A DNA stretch of 64,000 bases, from contig NZ_FXBQ01000001.1 of assembly GCF_900177545.1 (NCBI RefSeq), forward strand, positions 744,001-808,000, written 5' to 3'. Position numbers and translations under genes: made by a program. Position 1 is the first letter of the stretch. Each line of letters starts with the position of its first letter. The DNA comes from Maritimibacter sp. HL-12. Lineage in GTDB: Bacteria > Pseudomonadota > Alphaproteobacteria > Rhodobacterales > Rhodobacteraceae. Of this stretch, positions 1 through 9,042 are shown piece after piece. The notes under the pieces are model-generated. The model was not told the origin of the DNA, searched no databases, and saw nothing but the letters and a program-made list of their open reading frames with translations.

Positions 1-983
1 CAAGGCCGGATCGTCACCGCAACGTCGGCACCCGAAATCACCGCACCGTCGCGGATCATCCGGGCCGATATGGTCCATTCACCCACCTGCCAGCCGTCGG
101 CAGGACGGCGTTTGCCGGAGGCGCGGAACGCCTGCGCGAAGGGTTTTTCAAAAGCGATGTCATGGCGGTGCCAGATCGCGCCGTCCGGCTGCTCGATCAC
201 AATCTCCACCACGTCGCCCGCCCGCGCGCCGAAAAGATAGGCCCAGCCGACCAGCGCGGGGGCGTCGGCGGGCAGGCTGGCGCGTCCGGCCCGGCCGGCC
301 TTGATCGCGTCGTACGCGGGCACCCCGGCGGCCGCGCCGAGCGCGATGAGGCCGCCCGGCACATAGGTGATCGGGTCCGCCCAAAGTGTGTCACCGGGGC
401 GGGCATCGGGATCGCAGCGGCGCGTGCCATCGGGGGCAAAGGGATCGACCACCGTGCCATCCTTGCGCAGAGACAGGTGGAGATGCGGGGTTTCGGTCAG
501 GCCGGAATAGCCGACCTCGCCAAGCGGCGTGCCGGTCGCGACCCGAGCGCCGCGCGCCACGCTGACCGATCCCGCCTTGAGATGACAATACTGGCTTTCC
601 CAACCGCCGCCGTGGTCGATCACCACGCCGTTGCCGCACTCGCGCCCGTCAAGGTCTTCGGGCATCGTGCCGTCGCGCCCGGTGTCGGCCATGCCGTCGC
701 GGCTGGCCCGCACCACGCCTGGCGCGGCAGCGCGCACGGTCACTCCCTCCACCATCGCGGCGCGCGACACCAGCGCGAAATCGGTGCCCTTGTGGCCGTC
801 ATAGGTGAGCCCGCCACAGGCGAAATCGACCGCATCCGGCCCCGGATCGGTATCGACAAAGTTCTGGATGAAACAGCTCTCACCCGGCACGCAGTCAAGC
901 GGCAAGCCAAGGCGCAGCGTGTCGGAGCGGCCGGACTGCGCGGCGAACAGCAACAGGGCGGCAAGCAAGCTGAACCGGATCAT
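1..983 (-). CDS. M23 family metallopeptidase, exported (3' end at window edge)
   Basis: A zinc endopeptidase of the LytM/M23 type, expected to cut peptidoglycan cross-links in the periplasm. The reverse strand reads an N-terminal signal peptide (MIRFSLLAALLLFAAQSG), then the M23 signature: H64 and D68 in HKGTDFA, H134 in QYCHLKAG, and H167/H169 in TPHLHLSL. About 327 codons are visible. The frame reaches the first base of the window with TG as the first two bases of the next codon, so a TGA stop may lie exactly at the edge. ATG is at 983. It lies downstream of clpA on the same strand with a 145-bp gap holding a strong hairpin, so it may have its own promoter. Confidence 0.85.
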   Translation of the reverse strand, partial: MIRFSLLAALLLFAAQSGRSDTLRLGLPLDCVPGESCFIQNFVDTDPGPDAVDFACGGLTYDGHKGTDFALVSRAAMVEGVTVRAAAPGVVRASRDGMADTGRDGTMPEDLDGRECGNGVVIDHGGGWESQYCHLKAGSVSVARGARVATGTPLGEVGYSGLTETPHLHLSLRKDGTVVDPFAPDGTRRCDPDARPGDTLWADPITYVPGGLIALGAAAGVPAYDAIKAGRAGRASLPADAPALVGWAYLFGARAGDVVEIVIEQPDGAIWHRHDIAFEKPFAQAFRASGKRRPADGWQVGEWTISARMIRDGAVISGADVAVTIRP

Positions 984-1084
984 GCGACCTTGGTCGCGCC
1001 TCGCACGGCCTGCGTCAAGCCCTTCCCGCCTCGGTGCTTCTTGGGTCGTCAAATACCTTCGGGGGGTGAGCCCGGCACGGGCGA

Positions 1085-1103
1085 GGGGGGCAGAAAGCCC
1101 CCC
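1085..1103. terminator. G/C-rich hairpin between clpA and M23 peptidase gene
   Basis: A perfect 7-bp stem (GGGGGGC / GCCCCCC) with a 5-nt AGAAA loop lies 26 bp past the clpA stop. On the minus strand, the direction of clpA transcription, no T-run follows, so it is not a textbook intrinsic terminator. It may be a Rho-assisted terminator or a 3'-end stabilising hairpin. On the plus strand a TTTCCCTTT stretch follows, but no plus-strand gene ends here. Confidence 0.35.
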
Positions 1104-1128
1104 TTTCCCTTTGTGCCGGATGCCGCCG

Positions 1129-3459
1129 TCAGTCGGCGGTCAGCAGCGGCGGCTTCTTGCGCGAGGTCAACCGCAGCTTGCCGGGCTCCTCGACGACAAG
1201 GTCGATCTGGCCGGCCTTCACCCCGACCTTGACGATCCCGCCCTTGGTCAGCTTGCCGAACAGCAGTTCCTCGGCGAGCGGCTTCTTGATGTGCTCCTGG
1301 ATCACCCGGGCCAGCGGGCGTGCGCCCATCTTGTCGTCATAGCCCTTCTCGGCGAGCCATTCGGCCGCCTTGCGGGTCAACTCGATGGTCACACCGCGAT
1401 CCATCAGTTGCGCCTCGAGCTGGAGCACGAACTTCTCCACCACCTGCAGGATCACCTCGCGACCGAGCGGCGCGAAGTTGATCACCGCGTCGAGCCGGTT
1501 GCGGAACTCCGGGCTGAAGGTGCGCTCGATCGCGGCGGTATCCTCGCCCTCGCGGCGCGACCGCCCGAAGCCGATGGCCTCCTTGGCCTGCTCCTGCGCG
1601 CCCGCGTTCGAGGTCATGATCACCACCACGTTGCGGAAATTCACCGTGCGACCGTTGTGGTCGGTCAACTCGCCGTGGTCCATCACCTGAAGCAGGATGT
1701 TGTAGACATCCGGGTGCGCCTTTTCCATCTCGTCGAGCAGAAGCACGCAATGCGGGTGCTGGTCGACGCCATCGGTGAGCAAGCCGCCCTGGTCGAAGCC
1801 GACATAGCCCGGCGGTGCGCCGATCAGGCGGGACACCGCGTGTTTCTCCATGTATTCCGACATGTCGAAGCGCAGCAACTCGACCCCGAGGTTGTCGGCC
1901 AGCTGGCGCGCCACCTCGGTCTTGCCCACCCCGGTGGGGCCGGCGAACAGGTAGTTACCGATCGGCTTTTCCGGCTCGCGCAGGCCCGCACGGGCGAGCT
2001 TGATCGCCGAGGCCAGCGCCTCGATTGCCCGGTCCTGGCCGAACACCACGCGCTTGAGCTTGGCGTCGAGGTCGCGCAGGGTTTCGGCATCGTCTTTCGA
2101 CACGTTCTTCGGCGGAATGCGGGCGATCTTGGCGACGATGGCCTCGATATCCTTCACCCCGATCGACTTCTTGCGCTTGGAGGCGGCGAGCAGGTGCTGC
2201 GCCGCGCCCGCCTCGTCGATCACGTCGATCGCCTTGTCGGGCAACTTGCGGTCGTTGATGTAACGGTCGGAGAGTTCGACCGCCGTTTTCAGCGCGTCGT
2301 TGGTATACTTGATCCGGTGATGCTCCTCGAAATGCGGCTTGAGGCCCTTGAGGATCTTCACCGTGTCGTCGACCGTGGGTTCGTTCACGTCGATCTTCTG
2401 GAACCGGCGCGCGAGCGCGCGGTCCTTCTCGAAGTGCTGGCGGAATTCCTTGTAGGTGGTCGATCCCATGGTGCGCAGCTTGCCGCCCTGAAGCGCGGGT
2501 TTGAGCAGGTTGGAGGCATCCATTGCGCCGCCCGATGTGGCGCCAGCGCCGATCACGGTGTGGATCTCGTCGATGAAGAGCACCGCGTCGGGGTGGTTTT
2601 CAAGCTCGTTCACCACCGCTTTCAGGCGTTCCTCGAAATCGCCCCGGTAGCGCGTTCCGGCGAGCAGCGCGCCCATGTCGAGCGAGAAGATGGTGGTCTT
2701 TGCCAGCACCTCGGGCACATTGCCCTCGACGATCTTCCACGCCAGCCCCTCGGCGATCGCGGTCTTGCCAACGCCCGGATCGCCCACCAGCAGCGGGTTG
2801 TTCTTGCGGCGGCGGCACAGCACCTGGATGCAGCGCTCGACCTCGTAATCGCGCCCGATCAGCGGGTCGATCGCGCCCTTCTGGGCCTTCACGTTGAGGT
2901 TCACACAATACTTGCCGAGCGCGCTGTCGCCTTCCGACGAGTCGTCGTCGCTGCCGTCAACGGCGGTGTCGTCGAACTCCGGGGTGCCCGATATCGGCCG
3001 GGATTCGCCGAAAGACGGGTCCTTGGCCACGCCATGGGCGATGTAGTTGACCGCGTCGTAGCGGGTCATGTCCTGCTCCTGCAGGAAATAGGCGGCGTTC
3101 GATTCGCGCTCGGCGAAGATCGCCACCAGCACGTTCGCCCCGGTCACCTCGGTCCGGCCCGAGCTCTGAACGTGGATCGCGGCGCGCTGGATCACCCTCT
3201 GGAAGGCCGCCGTGGGCACCGCTTCGGAGCCCTCGATATTGGTTTCCAGAGTGGTCAGATCCTCGTCGATGTACTTGACCAGCGTGGCGCGCAATTCTTC
3301 GAGGTTCACGCTGCAGGCCTTCATCACCCGCGCCGCGTCCGGCTCGTCGATCAGGGCGAGCAGAAGATGTTCGAGCGTTGCCAGCTCATGGCGTCGCTCG
3401 TTGGCCTGAGCCAGCGCCGCGTGGATTGCCTGTTCTAGCGTGTTGGAAAAGGATGGCAC
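1129..3459 (-). CDS. clpA: ATP-dependent Clp protease ATP-binding subunit ClpA
   Basis: AAA+ unfoldase that feeds proteins to ClpP in the cytoplasm; the ClpS adaptor normally directs N-degron substrates to it. At 776 aa it is full length. The N-terminal Clp-N repeat domain ([11 protein letters not shown]) is followed by the first nucleotide-binding domain with Walker [11 protein letters not shown] and Walker [10 protein letters not shown]. The second domain carries GPTGVGKTE and [13 protein letters not shown]. The loop [10 protein letters not shown] is the IGF/IGL ClpP-docking tripeptide, which separates ClpA from ClpB. clpS is not adjacent. gloB lies upstream on the same strand with 154 bp between them, so clpA may have its own promoter. 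Confidence 0.97.
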   Translation of the reverse strand: MPSFSNTLEQAIHAALAQANERRHELATLEHLLLALIDEPDAARVMKACSVNLEELRATLVKYIDEDLTTLETNIEGSEAVPTAAFQRVIQRAAIHVQSSGRTEVTGANVLVAIFAERESNAAYFLQEQDMTRYDAVNYIAHGVAKDPSFGESRPISGTPEFDDTAVDGSDDDSSEGDSALGKYCVNLNVKAQKGAIDPLIGRDYEVERCIQVLCRRRKNNPLLVGDPGVGKTAIAEGLAWKIVEGNVPEVLAKTTIFSLDMGALLAGTRYRGDFEERLKAVVNELENHPDAVLFIDEIHTVIGAGATSGGAMDASNLLKPALQGGKLRTMGSTTYKEFRQHFEKDRALARRFQKIDVNEPTVDDTVKILKGLKPHFEEHHRIKYTNDALKTAVELSDRYINDRKLPDKAIDVIDEAGAAQHLLAASKRKKSIGVKDIEAIVAKIARIPPKNVSKDDAETLRDLDAKLKRVVFGQDRAIEALASAIKLARAGLREPEKPIGNYLFAGPTGVGKTEVARQLADNLGVELLRFDMSEYMEKHAVSRLIGAPPGYVGFDQGGLLTDGVDQHPHCVLLLDEMEKAHPDVYNILLQVMDHGELTDHNGRTVNFRNVVVIMTSNAGAQEQAKEAIGFGRSRREGEDTAAIERTFSPEFRNRLDAVINFAPLGREVILQVVEKFVLQLEAQLMDRGVTIELTRKAAEWLAEKGYDDKMGARPLARVIQEHIKKPLAEELLFGKLTKGGIVKVGVKAGQIDLVVEEPGKLRLTSRKKPPLLTAD

Positions 3460-3613
3460 CTTTTTCCCTCCTCGTTCGCGTTTTCGGGGTCGAGGCGCTT
3501 CTGCCCGGCCTCAACCCTGTTCCGATAGTATTAGAGTTCGGTTTTCCCGGCGCGTCTTCAAGGCTTTTCTGAAATTTTAAGTCTCACGAGGATGAGAGGG
3601 GGCGAAGTTCGGC

Positions 3614-4381
3614 TCAGAATTTGTCTTTCGCGGCCCGGATATGGGCGAAAACCTCGACATCGGGTGCGCCCGACAGGCCAAGCCCTGCCTTCACCACCGG
3701 ATCGCCCGCCCGCAGGAAGGGGTTGGTGGCCTTTTCCAGCGCCAGCGCGGACGGCACGGTGGGCACCCCGATGGCACGGGCGCGCTCGGTTTGCGCCGCG
3801 CGCTTGATGAGCGCCGGGTTGTCCGGCTCGATGGTCAGGGCGAATCGGGCGTTGGCCGCGGTGTATTCGTGGCCCGAACACACCATGGTGTCGTCGGGCA
3901 GGTCTGCGATTCGGCTGAGCGTGGCCCACATCTGCGTCGGCGTGCCCTCGAACAGCCGGCCGCAGCCCAGCGCCATCAGGCTGTCGCCGGTAAAAACCGC
4001 GCCGGCCTTGGGCAGGTAGTAGGCAACGTGGCCGCTGGTATGCCCGGCGGCATCGAACACCCGCACCTCGCGGCCCCACATGTCGTAGGTCTCACCCGGT
4101 TTCACGGCGGTATCGAGCGGCGGCAGGCGGTGGGCATCGCGTTCGGCACCGATCACCTCGGGGTGGAACGCCGCCACCAGTTCGGCCACCCCGTCGATAT
4201 GATCGGCGTGGTGATGGGTCAGGAAGATATGCGTGAGCTGCCAATTGTGCTTTTCAAGCTCGCGCTGGATCGGCCATGCCTCGGGCGCATCGAACAAGGC
4301 CGTGGCACCCGTCTTGCGGTCATGCGCGAGGAAGGCGTAGTTGTCGGCAAGGCAAGGGATGGTTTCGATCTCAAGCGTCAT
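3614..4381 (-). CDS. gloB: Hydroxyacylglutathione hydrolase (glyoxalase II)
   Basis: Hydrolyses S-D-lactoylglutathione to D-lactate and glutathione, the second step of methylglyoxal detoxification. The 255-aa protein has the metallo-beta-lactamase metal motif THHHADH (H56, H58, D60, H61), the later ligands in DAAGHTSGH and FTGDSLMALGCGR, and a glyoxalase II C-terminal domain (CSGHEYTAANARFA, ATNPFLRA). The ATG at 4381 gives the canonical N-terminus MTLEIETIPCLADNYAF; the longer upstream reading has no homology-like content. It is divergent from the DUF938 methyltransferase with an 80-bp shared promoter region. Confidence 0.95.
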   Translation of the reverse strand: MTLEIETIPCLADNYAFLAHDRKTGATALFDAPEAWPIQRELEKHNWQLTHIFLTHHHADHIDGVAELVAAFHPEVIGAERDAHRLPPLDTAVKPGETYDMWGREVRVFDAAGHTSGHVAYYLPKAGAVFTGDSLMALGCGRLFEGTPTQMWATLSRIADLPDDTMVCSGHEYTAANARFALTIEPDNPALIKRAAQTERARAIGVPTVPSALALEKATNPFLRAGDPVVKAGLGLSGAPDVEVFAHIRAAKDKF

Positions 4382-4461
4382 GGCAGGCTCCTCGTGCTGC
4401 AATGCATGTTGCCCAATCAGCCAAGGCGGTGCAACCTGCCGAAATGACCCGCAAAGGTGAC

Positions 4462-5094
4462 ATGACGCCCACGCATAGCAACGCCGACAGCCTCGATGAC
4501 GGGCGGCTTTCGGCCCCCGCCGCGGTGCGCAACGCCTCGGCCATCGTCGCGGCGCTGGCCGACTGGCTGCCGGCAAGCGGCCGTGCGCTGGAGATCGCGG
4601 CCGGAACCGGCGAACACGCGGTGGCGCTGGCCCGCGCCAATCCCGGCCTCGACTGGCAGCCCACCGACATCGACCCGGCCCGCCTTGCCAGCATCGACGC
4701 ATGGCGCGCCGCCGAGGGCGTCAAGAACATGCGCGTGGCCGTGGTCCTCGACGCCACAACGCCCGACTGGACGGTCGAGCCGGTGCGCGTGGTCTACCTT
4801 GCGAACCTGATGCACCTTCTGCCGGAGATCGGCGCCACCAACGTCGTTCGCGGCGCGGCGCGCGCGCTTGAAGCGGGCGGGCAGTTCTGCGTCTATGGCC
4901 CGTTCCGCCTTGGCGGCACCTTCCGTTCCGAGGGCGACGCCGCCTTCCACGCCCGGCTCACCGCGGCCGAGCCGTCGATCGGCTACAAGGATTTCGAATG
5001 GATCGAGACCGTGGCCGCCAAGGCAGGGCTGAACCGGGTTGCCCTGATCGAGATGCCTGCCAACAATCTCGTCGCGATCTTCAAAAAGCCCTGA
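4462..5094 (+). CDS. DUF938 family SAM-dependent methyltransferase
   Basis: A class I methyltransferase fold of the DUF938 family; the substrate is unknown. The glycine-rich motif LEIAAGTGEHA binds S-adenosylmethionine, DWQPTDID is the acidic motif II region, and VVYLANLMHLLPE is a motif IV-like segment. The C-terminus ends FKKP. AAAGGTGA directly precedes the ATG at 4462, favouring that start; an in-frame ATG at 4444 is possible. The gene is divergent from gloB. The family is known from sequence only, so the assignment is to fold, not reaction. Confidence 0.85.
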   Translation: MTPTHSNADSLDDGRLSAPAAVRNASAIVAALADWLPASGRALEIAAGTGEHAVALARANPGLDWQPTDIDPARLASIDAWRAAEGVKNMRVAVVLDATTPDWTVEPVRVVYLANLMHLLPEIGATNVVRGAARALEAGGQFCVYGPFRLGGTFRSEGDAAFHARLTAAEPSIGYKDFEWIETVAAKAGLNRVALIEMPANNLVAIFKKP

Positions 5095-5149
5095 CCGCGC
5101 CTGCTTCCTGCCGGGCGCGCATCTCCGGCACCTTGCGCGCGTCAACGGC

Positions 5150-7180
5150 TCACTTCTCGGTCAGTTTCAGTTCGATCCGGCGATTGGCGGCATAGGCCGC
5201 GCTGCTATCGCCTTCGGCCACCGGCTGATACTCGCCAAAGCCGGTTGCGGCGAGGCGGTCGGGCGGGAAGCCCAGTTCCTCGATCATGTAGAGCACCACC
5301 GAGCGCGCCCGGGCCTGGCTCAGTTCCCAGTTGTCGGCATAGTCGCTGGTGGACCCCAGTTGCGTCTTGTCGGTGTGGCCATCGACGCGGATCACCCAGT
5401 CGATCTCGGGCGGAATCTCGTCGGACACCTCGGAAAGGATCCGCGCCACCCGGTCGATCTGCTCCACACCGCCGGGGGAGAGATCGGCACTGCCGGGATC
5501 GAACAGAACCTCCGACGAAAACACAAAGCGGTCGCCGACGATGCGCACGCCCTCGCGGTCACCGAGGATTTCGCGCAGCCGGCCAAAGAACTCCGAGCGG
5601 TAGTTCTCCAACTGCTTGGCTTCCTCTTCGAGGCGCTTGCGCTCGGCCTCTTCGAGCGCGGCCCTACGGCGCTCCTCGGCGGCAACCTGCGCCAGTGCCG
5701 CGTTCAGCCGCGACCCCAGCGCCTCGATCTGCACCTGCGCCTCGGCATCGCGCTCGGCGGCCTCGTCGAGCACCTCCTGCAGCGACCCGAGTTGCGCCCG
5801 CAATGCGGCAACCTGTTCATTGAGCAGGGCCACGCGCCGTTGAGCCTCGGCCGAAGCCGCTTCCTCGCGCGACAATGCTTCATTGGCGGCGGCCAGCAGC
5901 GCAGCCTGGCGCTCGCTTTCGGTCAACGCGGTCTCAACCTCCTGCTCGGCGGCGAGCTTGGCGGCGAGCGCCTCGGCGAGCCTTTCGCGCAGCGCCGCCT
6001 GATCGCCAACGTCGCCTTCAAGAGCCTCCAGTTCCGAAAGTGCCAATGCAAGGCGTTCGTCGAGATCGGCGTTGGCGGCTTCCGCCGCAGCCAGCAGGGT
6101 GAGGGTTTCTTCCGCTTCCTTCCGGCGCTCCTCCAGCGAGAGCGTCATCGCCGTCAACTCGTCCTCGGCATTGGCGAGCCGTTCGCGCAGGGCCTGCGCC
6201 GCCGCCGCCTCGGCCAGTCGCGCGCTTTCTTCTTCGGTGAGGGCAGCCTCGGCCTCGGCAAGCCGCGCGCGCAACGCCTCGGCGGCTGCCGTTTCGGCCA
6301 GCCGCGCCGCCTCGGCCTCGTCGAGCGTGGTATCCACATCGGCCATCCGCGCGCGCAATTCCTCAAGCGCCGCCGCCTCGGCCAGTCGGGCGGCTTCTTC
6401 CTCGCTGAGATCGGCCTCCAGCGTCTCGATCCGCTCCGCCATCGCATCGGTTTCGGCCTCGCGGGCCTCGAGCCTTGCGAGCACATCGGCCAGCGTGGCC
6501 TCGCGCGTTTCGAGTTGCGACAACGCCAGCGCAAGGCTTTCCTCGCGCGCCGCTGCCCCGGCCTCGAGCTCGGCGATCATCGCCTCCAGCGCCTCGCGGC
6601 GCGCGGCGGCAAGGCGGGCAGCCTCGGTCTGTTCGTCAATCTCGTCGCGGGCCCTTGCGAGCGCAAGGTTGAGCGCCTCTTGCTCGGTGATCAGCCGCTC
6701 TTCCGCCGCTTCCAGTTCTTCGACCCGCGCCGACAGTTCCTCGCCCTCGGCCAATGCCTCGTCGCGCGACGCCAGCAGCGTGGCAACCTGGGCCTCGAAC
6801 GCGGTGATCTGCGCCTCCTGCCCGGCAATTTCCTCGTCCCGCTCGGCGATCTGCGCGGTGAGCGAGGCAATCAGTGCCGATTGTGCCTCGGCCTCGGCGC
6901 GCGCATCGCCAAGCGTGGCGCTCAAACGCCCCACCTCGTCGCGCAGGGCAAGGTTTTGCGATTGTTCCAGCCCCAGCGCCTCGGCCAGTTCCGCCACCCG
7001 GGCGGAGAGCGCATCAAGCTCGCTGGCCTGCCCCGAGATCGTTTCGCGCAGCACGAATTGCACCACCATGAAGATCGTGAGCACGAACATCAGCACCAGG
7101 AGAAGCGCCGTCATCGCATCGACGAAACCCGGCCAGATCGCGGTCGAGACGTTGCGGGTGCCTCGGCGATTGAGCGCCAT
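5150..7180 (-). CDS. OmpA/MotB-like protein with a long coiled coil
   Basis: About 676 aa with three parts. An N-terminal transmembrane helix near residues 20-45 (FVDAMTALLLVLMFVLTIF) follows a short cytoplasmic tail as in MotB/ExbD/TolR. Roughly 450 residues of Ala/Glu/Leu/Arg-rich coiled coil follow. The C-terminal OmpA-like peptidoglycan-binding domain shows SEVLFDPGSADLSPGG, RVDGHTDKTQ, SQARARSVVLYMIEELG and RLAATGFGEYQP. Residues 259-342 are three 28-residue tandem repeats. The ATG at 7180 (MALNRRGTRN) has GAGGGGGC upstream and sits one base past the stop of the upstream channel gene, so the two are co-translated. They probably form a proton-driven complex spanning the envelope. Confidence 0.85.
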   Translation of the reverse strand: MALNRRGTRNVSTAIWPGFVDAMTALLLVLMFVLTIFMVVQFVLRETISGQASELDALSARVAELAEALGLEQSQNLALRDEVGRLSATLGDARAEAEAQSALIASLTAQIAERDEEIAGQEAQITAFEAQVATLLASRDEALAEGEELSARVEELEAAEERLITEQEALNLALARARDEIDEQTEAARLAAARREALEAMIAELEAGAAAREESLALALSQLETREATLADVLARLEAREAETDAMAERIETLEADLSEEEAARLAEAAALEELRARMADVDTTLDEAEAARLAETAAAEALRARLAEAEAALTEEESARLAEAAAAQALRERLANAEDELTAMTLSLEERRKEAEETLTLLAAAEAANADLDERLALALSELEALEGDVGDQAALRERLAEALAAKLAAEQEVETALTESERQAALLAAANEALSREEAASAEAQRRVALLNEQVAALRAQLGSLQEVLDEAAERDAEAQVQIEALGSRLNAALAQVAAEERRRAALEEAERKRLEEEAKQLENYRSEFFGRLREILGDREGVRIVGDRFVFSSEVLFDPGSADLSPGGVEQIDRVARILSEVSDEIPPEIDWVIRVDGHTDKTQLGSTSDYADNWELSQARARSVVLYMIEELGFPPDRLAATGFGEYQPVAEGDSSAAYAANRRIELKLTEK
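6155..6406 (-). repeat. Three tandem 84-bp repeats encoding 28-residue coiled-coil units
   Basis: Inside the coiled coil of the OmpA/MotB-like gene, three consecutive 28-residue units share the pattern xEEEAARLAEAAAxxxLRxRxAxxxxxL. The second unit begins DEAEAARLAE and the third TEEESARLAE. Twenty-eight residues is exactly four heptads, so a gain or loss of one unit would lengthen the rod without breaking register. Confidence 0.75.
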
Positions 7181-7181
7181 C

Positions 7182-8357
7182 TCAGCCCCCTCGCCCGCCG
7201 CCAAGCTGGCGAACCGCACGCGTGAGCGCCGCGAGATCGGAGCGAAGATCGGTCAGGCTTTCCTGTCGCCCGGCAGAAATCTCTTCGAGGATGCGCAGGA
7301 GCTGCACGTCGATCGAGCGCAGCCGCATCCGGCTTTCGGCATCGACATGTGCGCCGCCCTCTTCCGCCCGGCCTTCGAGTGCGGCGATCATCCGTTCCTG
7401 CCCCTCGGCGATGCGGATGAGATAAGGCGTCGATACCCCTTCCGCTTCGATCTGCCGCGACAGCCGCTCCACCGCATCGGCAAGCTGGCCAAGGCGTTCG
7501 TCGACCAGGGCCCGGCTCACGTCGGACTGGGTGAACATCTGCTGCAGTGCTTCCATCTGCTCGGACATATGCGCCAGCCAGACCGTGGCACCGCTGGCCT
7601 CGGTCGGCGGCTCGCCCTCGCCGGGCGCAAAGCCGAACCGGGTGATCGACGACAGCCATTCCTCGAGTTCACGGTAGAACCGGTTCTGGCCGTGGGTGGC
7701 GAACAATTCGAGCAGACCCACCACGAGCGAGCCCGCAAGGCCGAGCAGCGACGAGGAAAACGCCGTGCCCATTCCGCCAAGCTGGCTTTCGAGCCCCGAC
7801 ATCAGCCGGTTGAACACCTCGACGCCGCCGTCGCCCTCCTCGGGTGCCAACGAGCGGATGGTTTCGACCACCGCCGGAACCGTCGTGGCAAGACCGAAGA
7901 ACGTGCCAAGAAGCCCAAGGAAAATCAACAGGTTGGTGATGTAGCGCGTGATATCGCGCTCTTCGTCGATACGCTGGGCGACCGACTCGAGAATCGACCG
8001 CGCCGATGTGGCCCCGATCTGCATGCTCTGACCGCGCCCGCGCAGAAGCCCTGCCAGCGGCGCGAGCAGGCGCGGCGGGCGGTTGGCATCATGGCCTGCC
8101 CGCGCGTGGACATGACCCTTGATCCAGCTGACCGAGGCAAACACCTGCACCACCTGCCAGAGTGTGGCGAACAGGCCGATGACGAACACGAAGCCGATGA
8201 AACCGTTCAGGTAGAGGTTGGCGAGGAAAACCGGCAATACCTTGGGCAGCGCGATGAAAACCCCGAAACCCACCAGCCCGAGGGCAACAAGCATCAGGAT
8301 GATCTGCCGCACCGGTCGCGTGAAATTCGGTTCTGCCCCGAGATCGGGCTGGTCCAT
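7182..8357 (-). CDS. TolQ/ExbB/MotA-like proton-channel protein
   Basis: A 391-aa inner-membrane protein with hydrophobic segments near residues 18-38 (IILMLVALGLVGFGVFIAL), 44-65, 137-160 (NLLIFLGLLGTFFGLATTV) and 195-220 (GTAFSSSLLGLAGSLVVGLL). The last two resemble the conserved TM pair of the MotA/TolQ/ExbB channel family. A C-terminal region of about 150 residues looks helical. The ATG at 8357 has AAGGGGG six bases upstream. The next gene, encoding an OmpA-domain stator-like protein, starts one base after this stop. The pair looks like an ion-driven, wall-anchored motor of unknown purpose. Confidence 0.82.
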   Translation of the reverse strand: MDQPDLGAEPNFTRPVRQIILMLVALGLVGFGVFIALPKVLPVFLANLYLNGFIGFVFVIGLFATLWQVVQVFASVSWIKGHVHARAGHDANRPPRLLAPLAGLLRGRGQSMQIGATSARSILESVAQRIDEERDITRYITNLLIFLGLLGTFFGLATTVPAVVETIRSLAPEEGDGGVEVFNRLMSGLESQLGGMGTAFSSSLLGLAGSLVVGLLELFATHGQNRFYRELEEWLSSITRFGFAPGEGEPPTEASGATVWLAHMSEQMEALQQMFTQSDVSRALVDERLGQLADAVERLSRQIEAEGVSTPYLIRIAEGQERMIAALEGRAEEGGAHVDAESRMRLRSIDVQLLRILEEISAGRQESLTDLRSDLAALTRAVRQLGGGRGG

Positions 8358-8441
8358 GAGGACCCCCTTGCCTGCTTGTTTCCTCGCCGGCGAGGATAGG
8401 GGCAAGCTGCACCAGTGCCAAGGGAAATGCCGCTTTCGGCC

Positions 8442-8981
8442 TCAGGTGTCCATCGCGCGCACCACCCGGGCCAGCCAGCTCAACTCGGCATCTTCGATGC
8501 CGAGCGCGGCGAGGTGGTCGGCGGTGTTGAAAAGGTAGTCGCGGTTGGGGCCCCGGTCGCCCACCGCGCGAGCGATGATCGCTGCCTGTTCGTCGAGCGG
8601 CAAGCCGCCGCAATACTGCACATGATCGCGGTCGATCACGTAGGTCACCGCATCCACCTGCCGCCCGTCGGCGAGCGCCAGTTGGTGGACTTGCTCGATA
8701 TAGGCCGACGAAATCAGTTCGCGCTCCCGCAGCACCGCCATGGTTTCCTCGTGCGCGCCGGGATCAACCCGAAATGCCATTCCCGTGCAGGCCACGCCGG
8801 GGTGCGGATCGAGCGCCAGCACCAGGCCGGGGTGCGCTGTGGTGCCGCGATGGTGGATCGACCGCATGCAGAAACTGCGGGCATGGTCCGGCAGCGTGGC
8901 GAGCACGGTCTCGACATGGTCGAAGCCCGGGTGCCAGATCAGCGACCCGTATCCGAAAACCCAGAGATCCTTGCGCGCCAT
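8442..8981 (-). CDS. ChaC-like gamma-glutamylcyclotransferase
   Basis: A 179-aa protein starting MARKDLWVFGYGSLIWHPGF; the (V/I)FGYGSLIW motif is diagnostic of the ChaC/GGCT fold. The family cyclises the gamma-glutamyl group of glutathione to 5-oxoproline and releases Cys-Gly. The family acid lies in the region YLFNTADHLAALGIED or earlier around VDPGAHEE; I cannot fix it without alignment. Divergent from the DUF2125 gene with about 60 bp between starts. Confidence 0.9.
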   Translation of the reverse strand: MARKDLWVFGYGSLIWHPGFDHVETVLATLPDHARSFCMRSIHHRGTTAHPGLVLALDPHPGVACTGMAFRVDPGAHEETMAVLRERELISSAYIEQVHQLALADGRQVDAVTYVIDRDHVQYCGGLPLDEQAAIIARAVGDRGPNRDYLFNTADHLAALGIEDAELSWLARVVRAMDT

Positions 8982-9042
8982 GCCGCTGGCCCTCGCTTCG
9001 TAACGCCGCTAGAACGACACCAGTCCTAGCAGAGAGGCCCCC

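Noticed and set aside
805-3438. 877-codon plus-strand frame opposite clpA
   Set aside because: Antisense shadow of clpA; composition is His/Arg/Ala-rich with no conserved motif.
6072-8399. 775-codon plus-strand frame opposite the coiled-coil OmpA and channel genes
   Set aside because: Long Ser/Ala/Arg runs are the reverse reading of Glu/Ala/Leu coiled-coil codons; no independent evidence.
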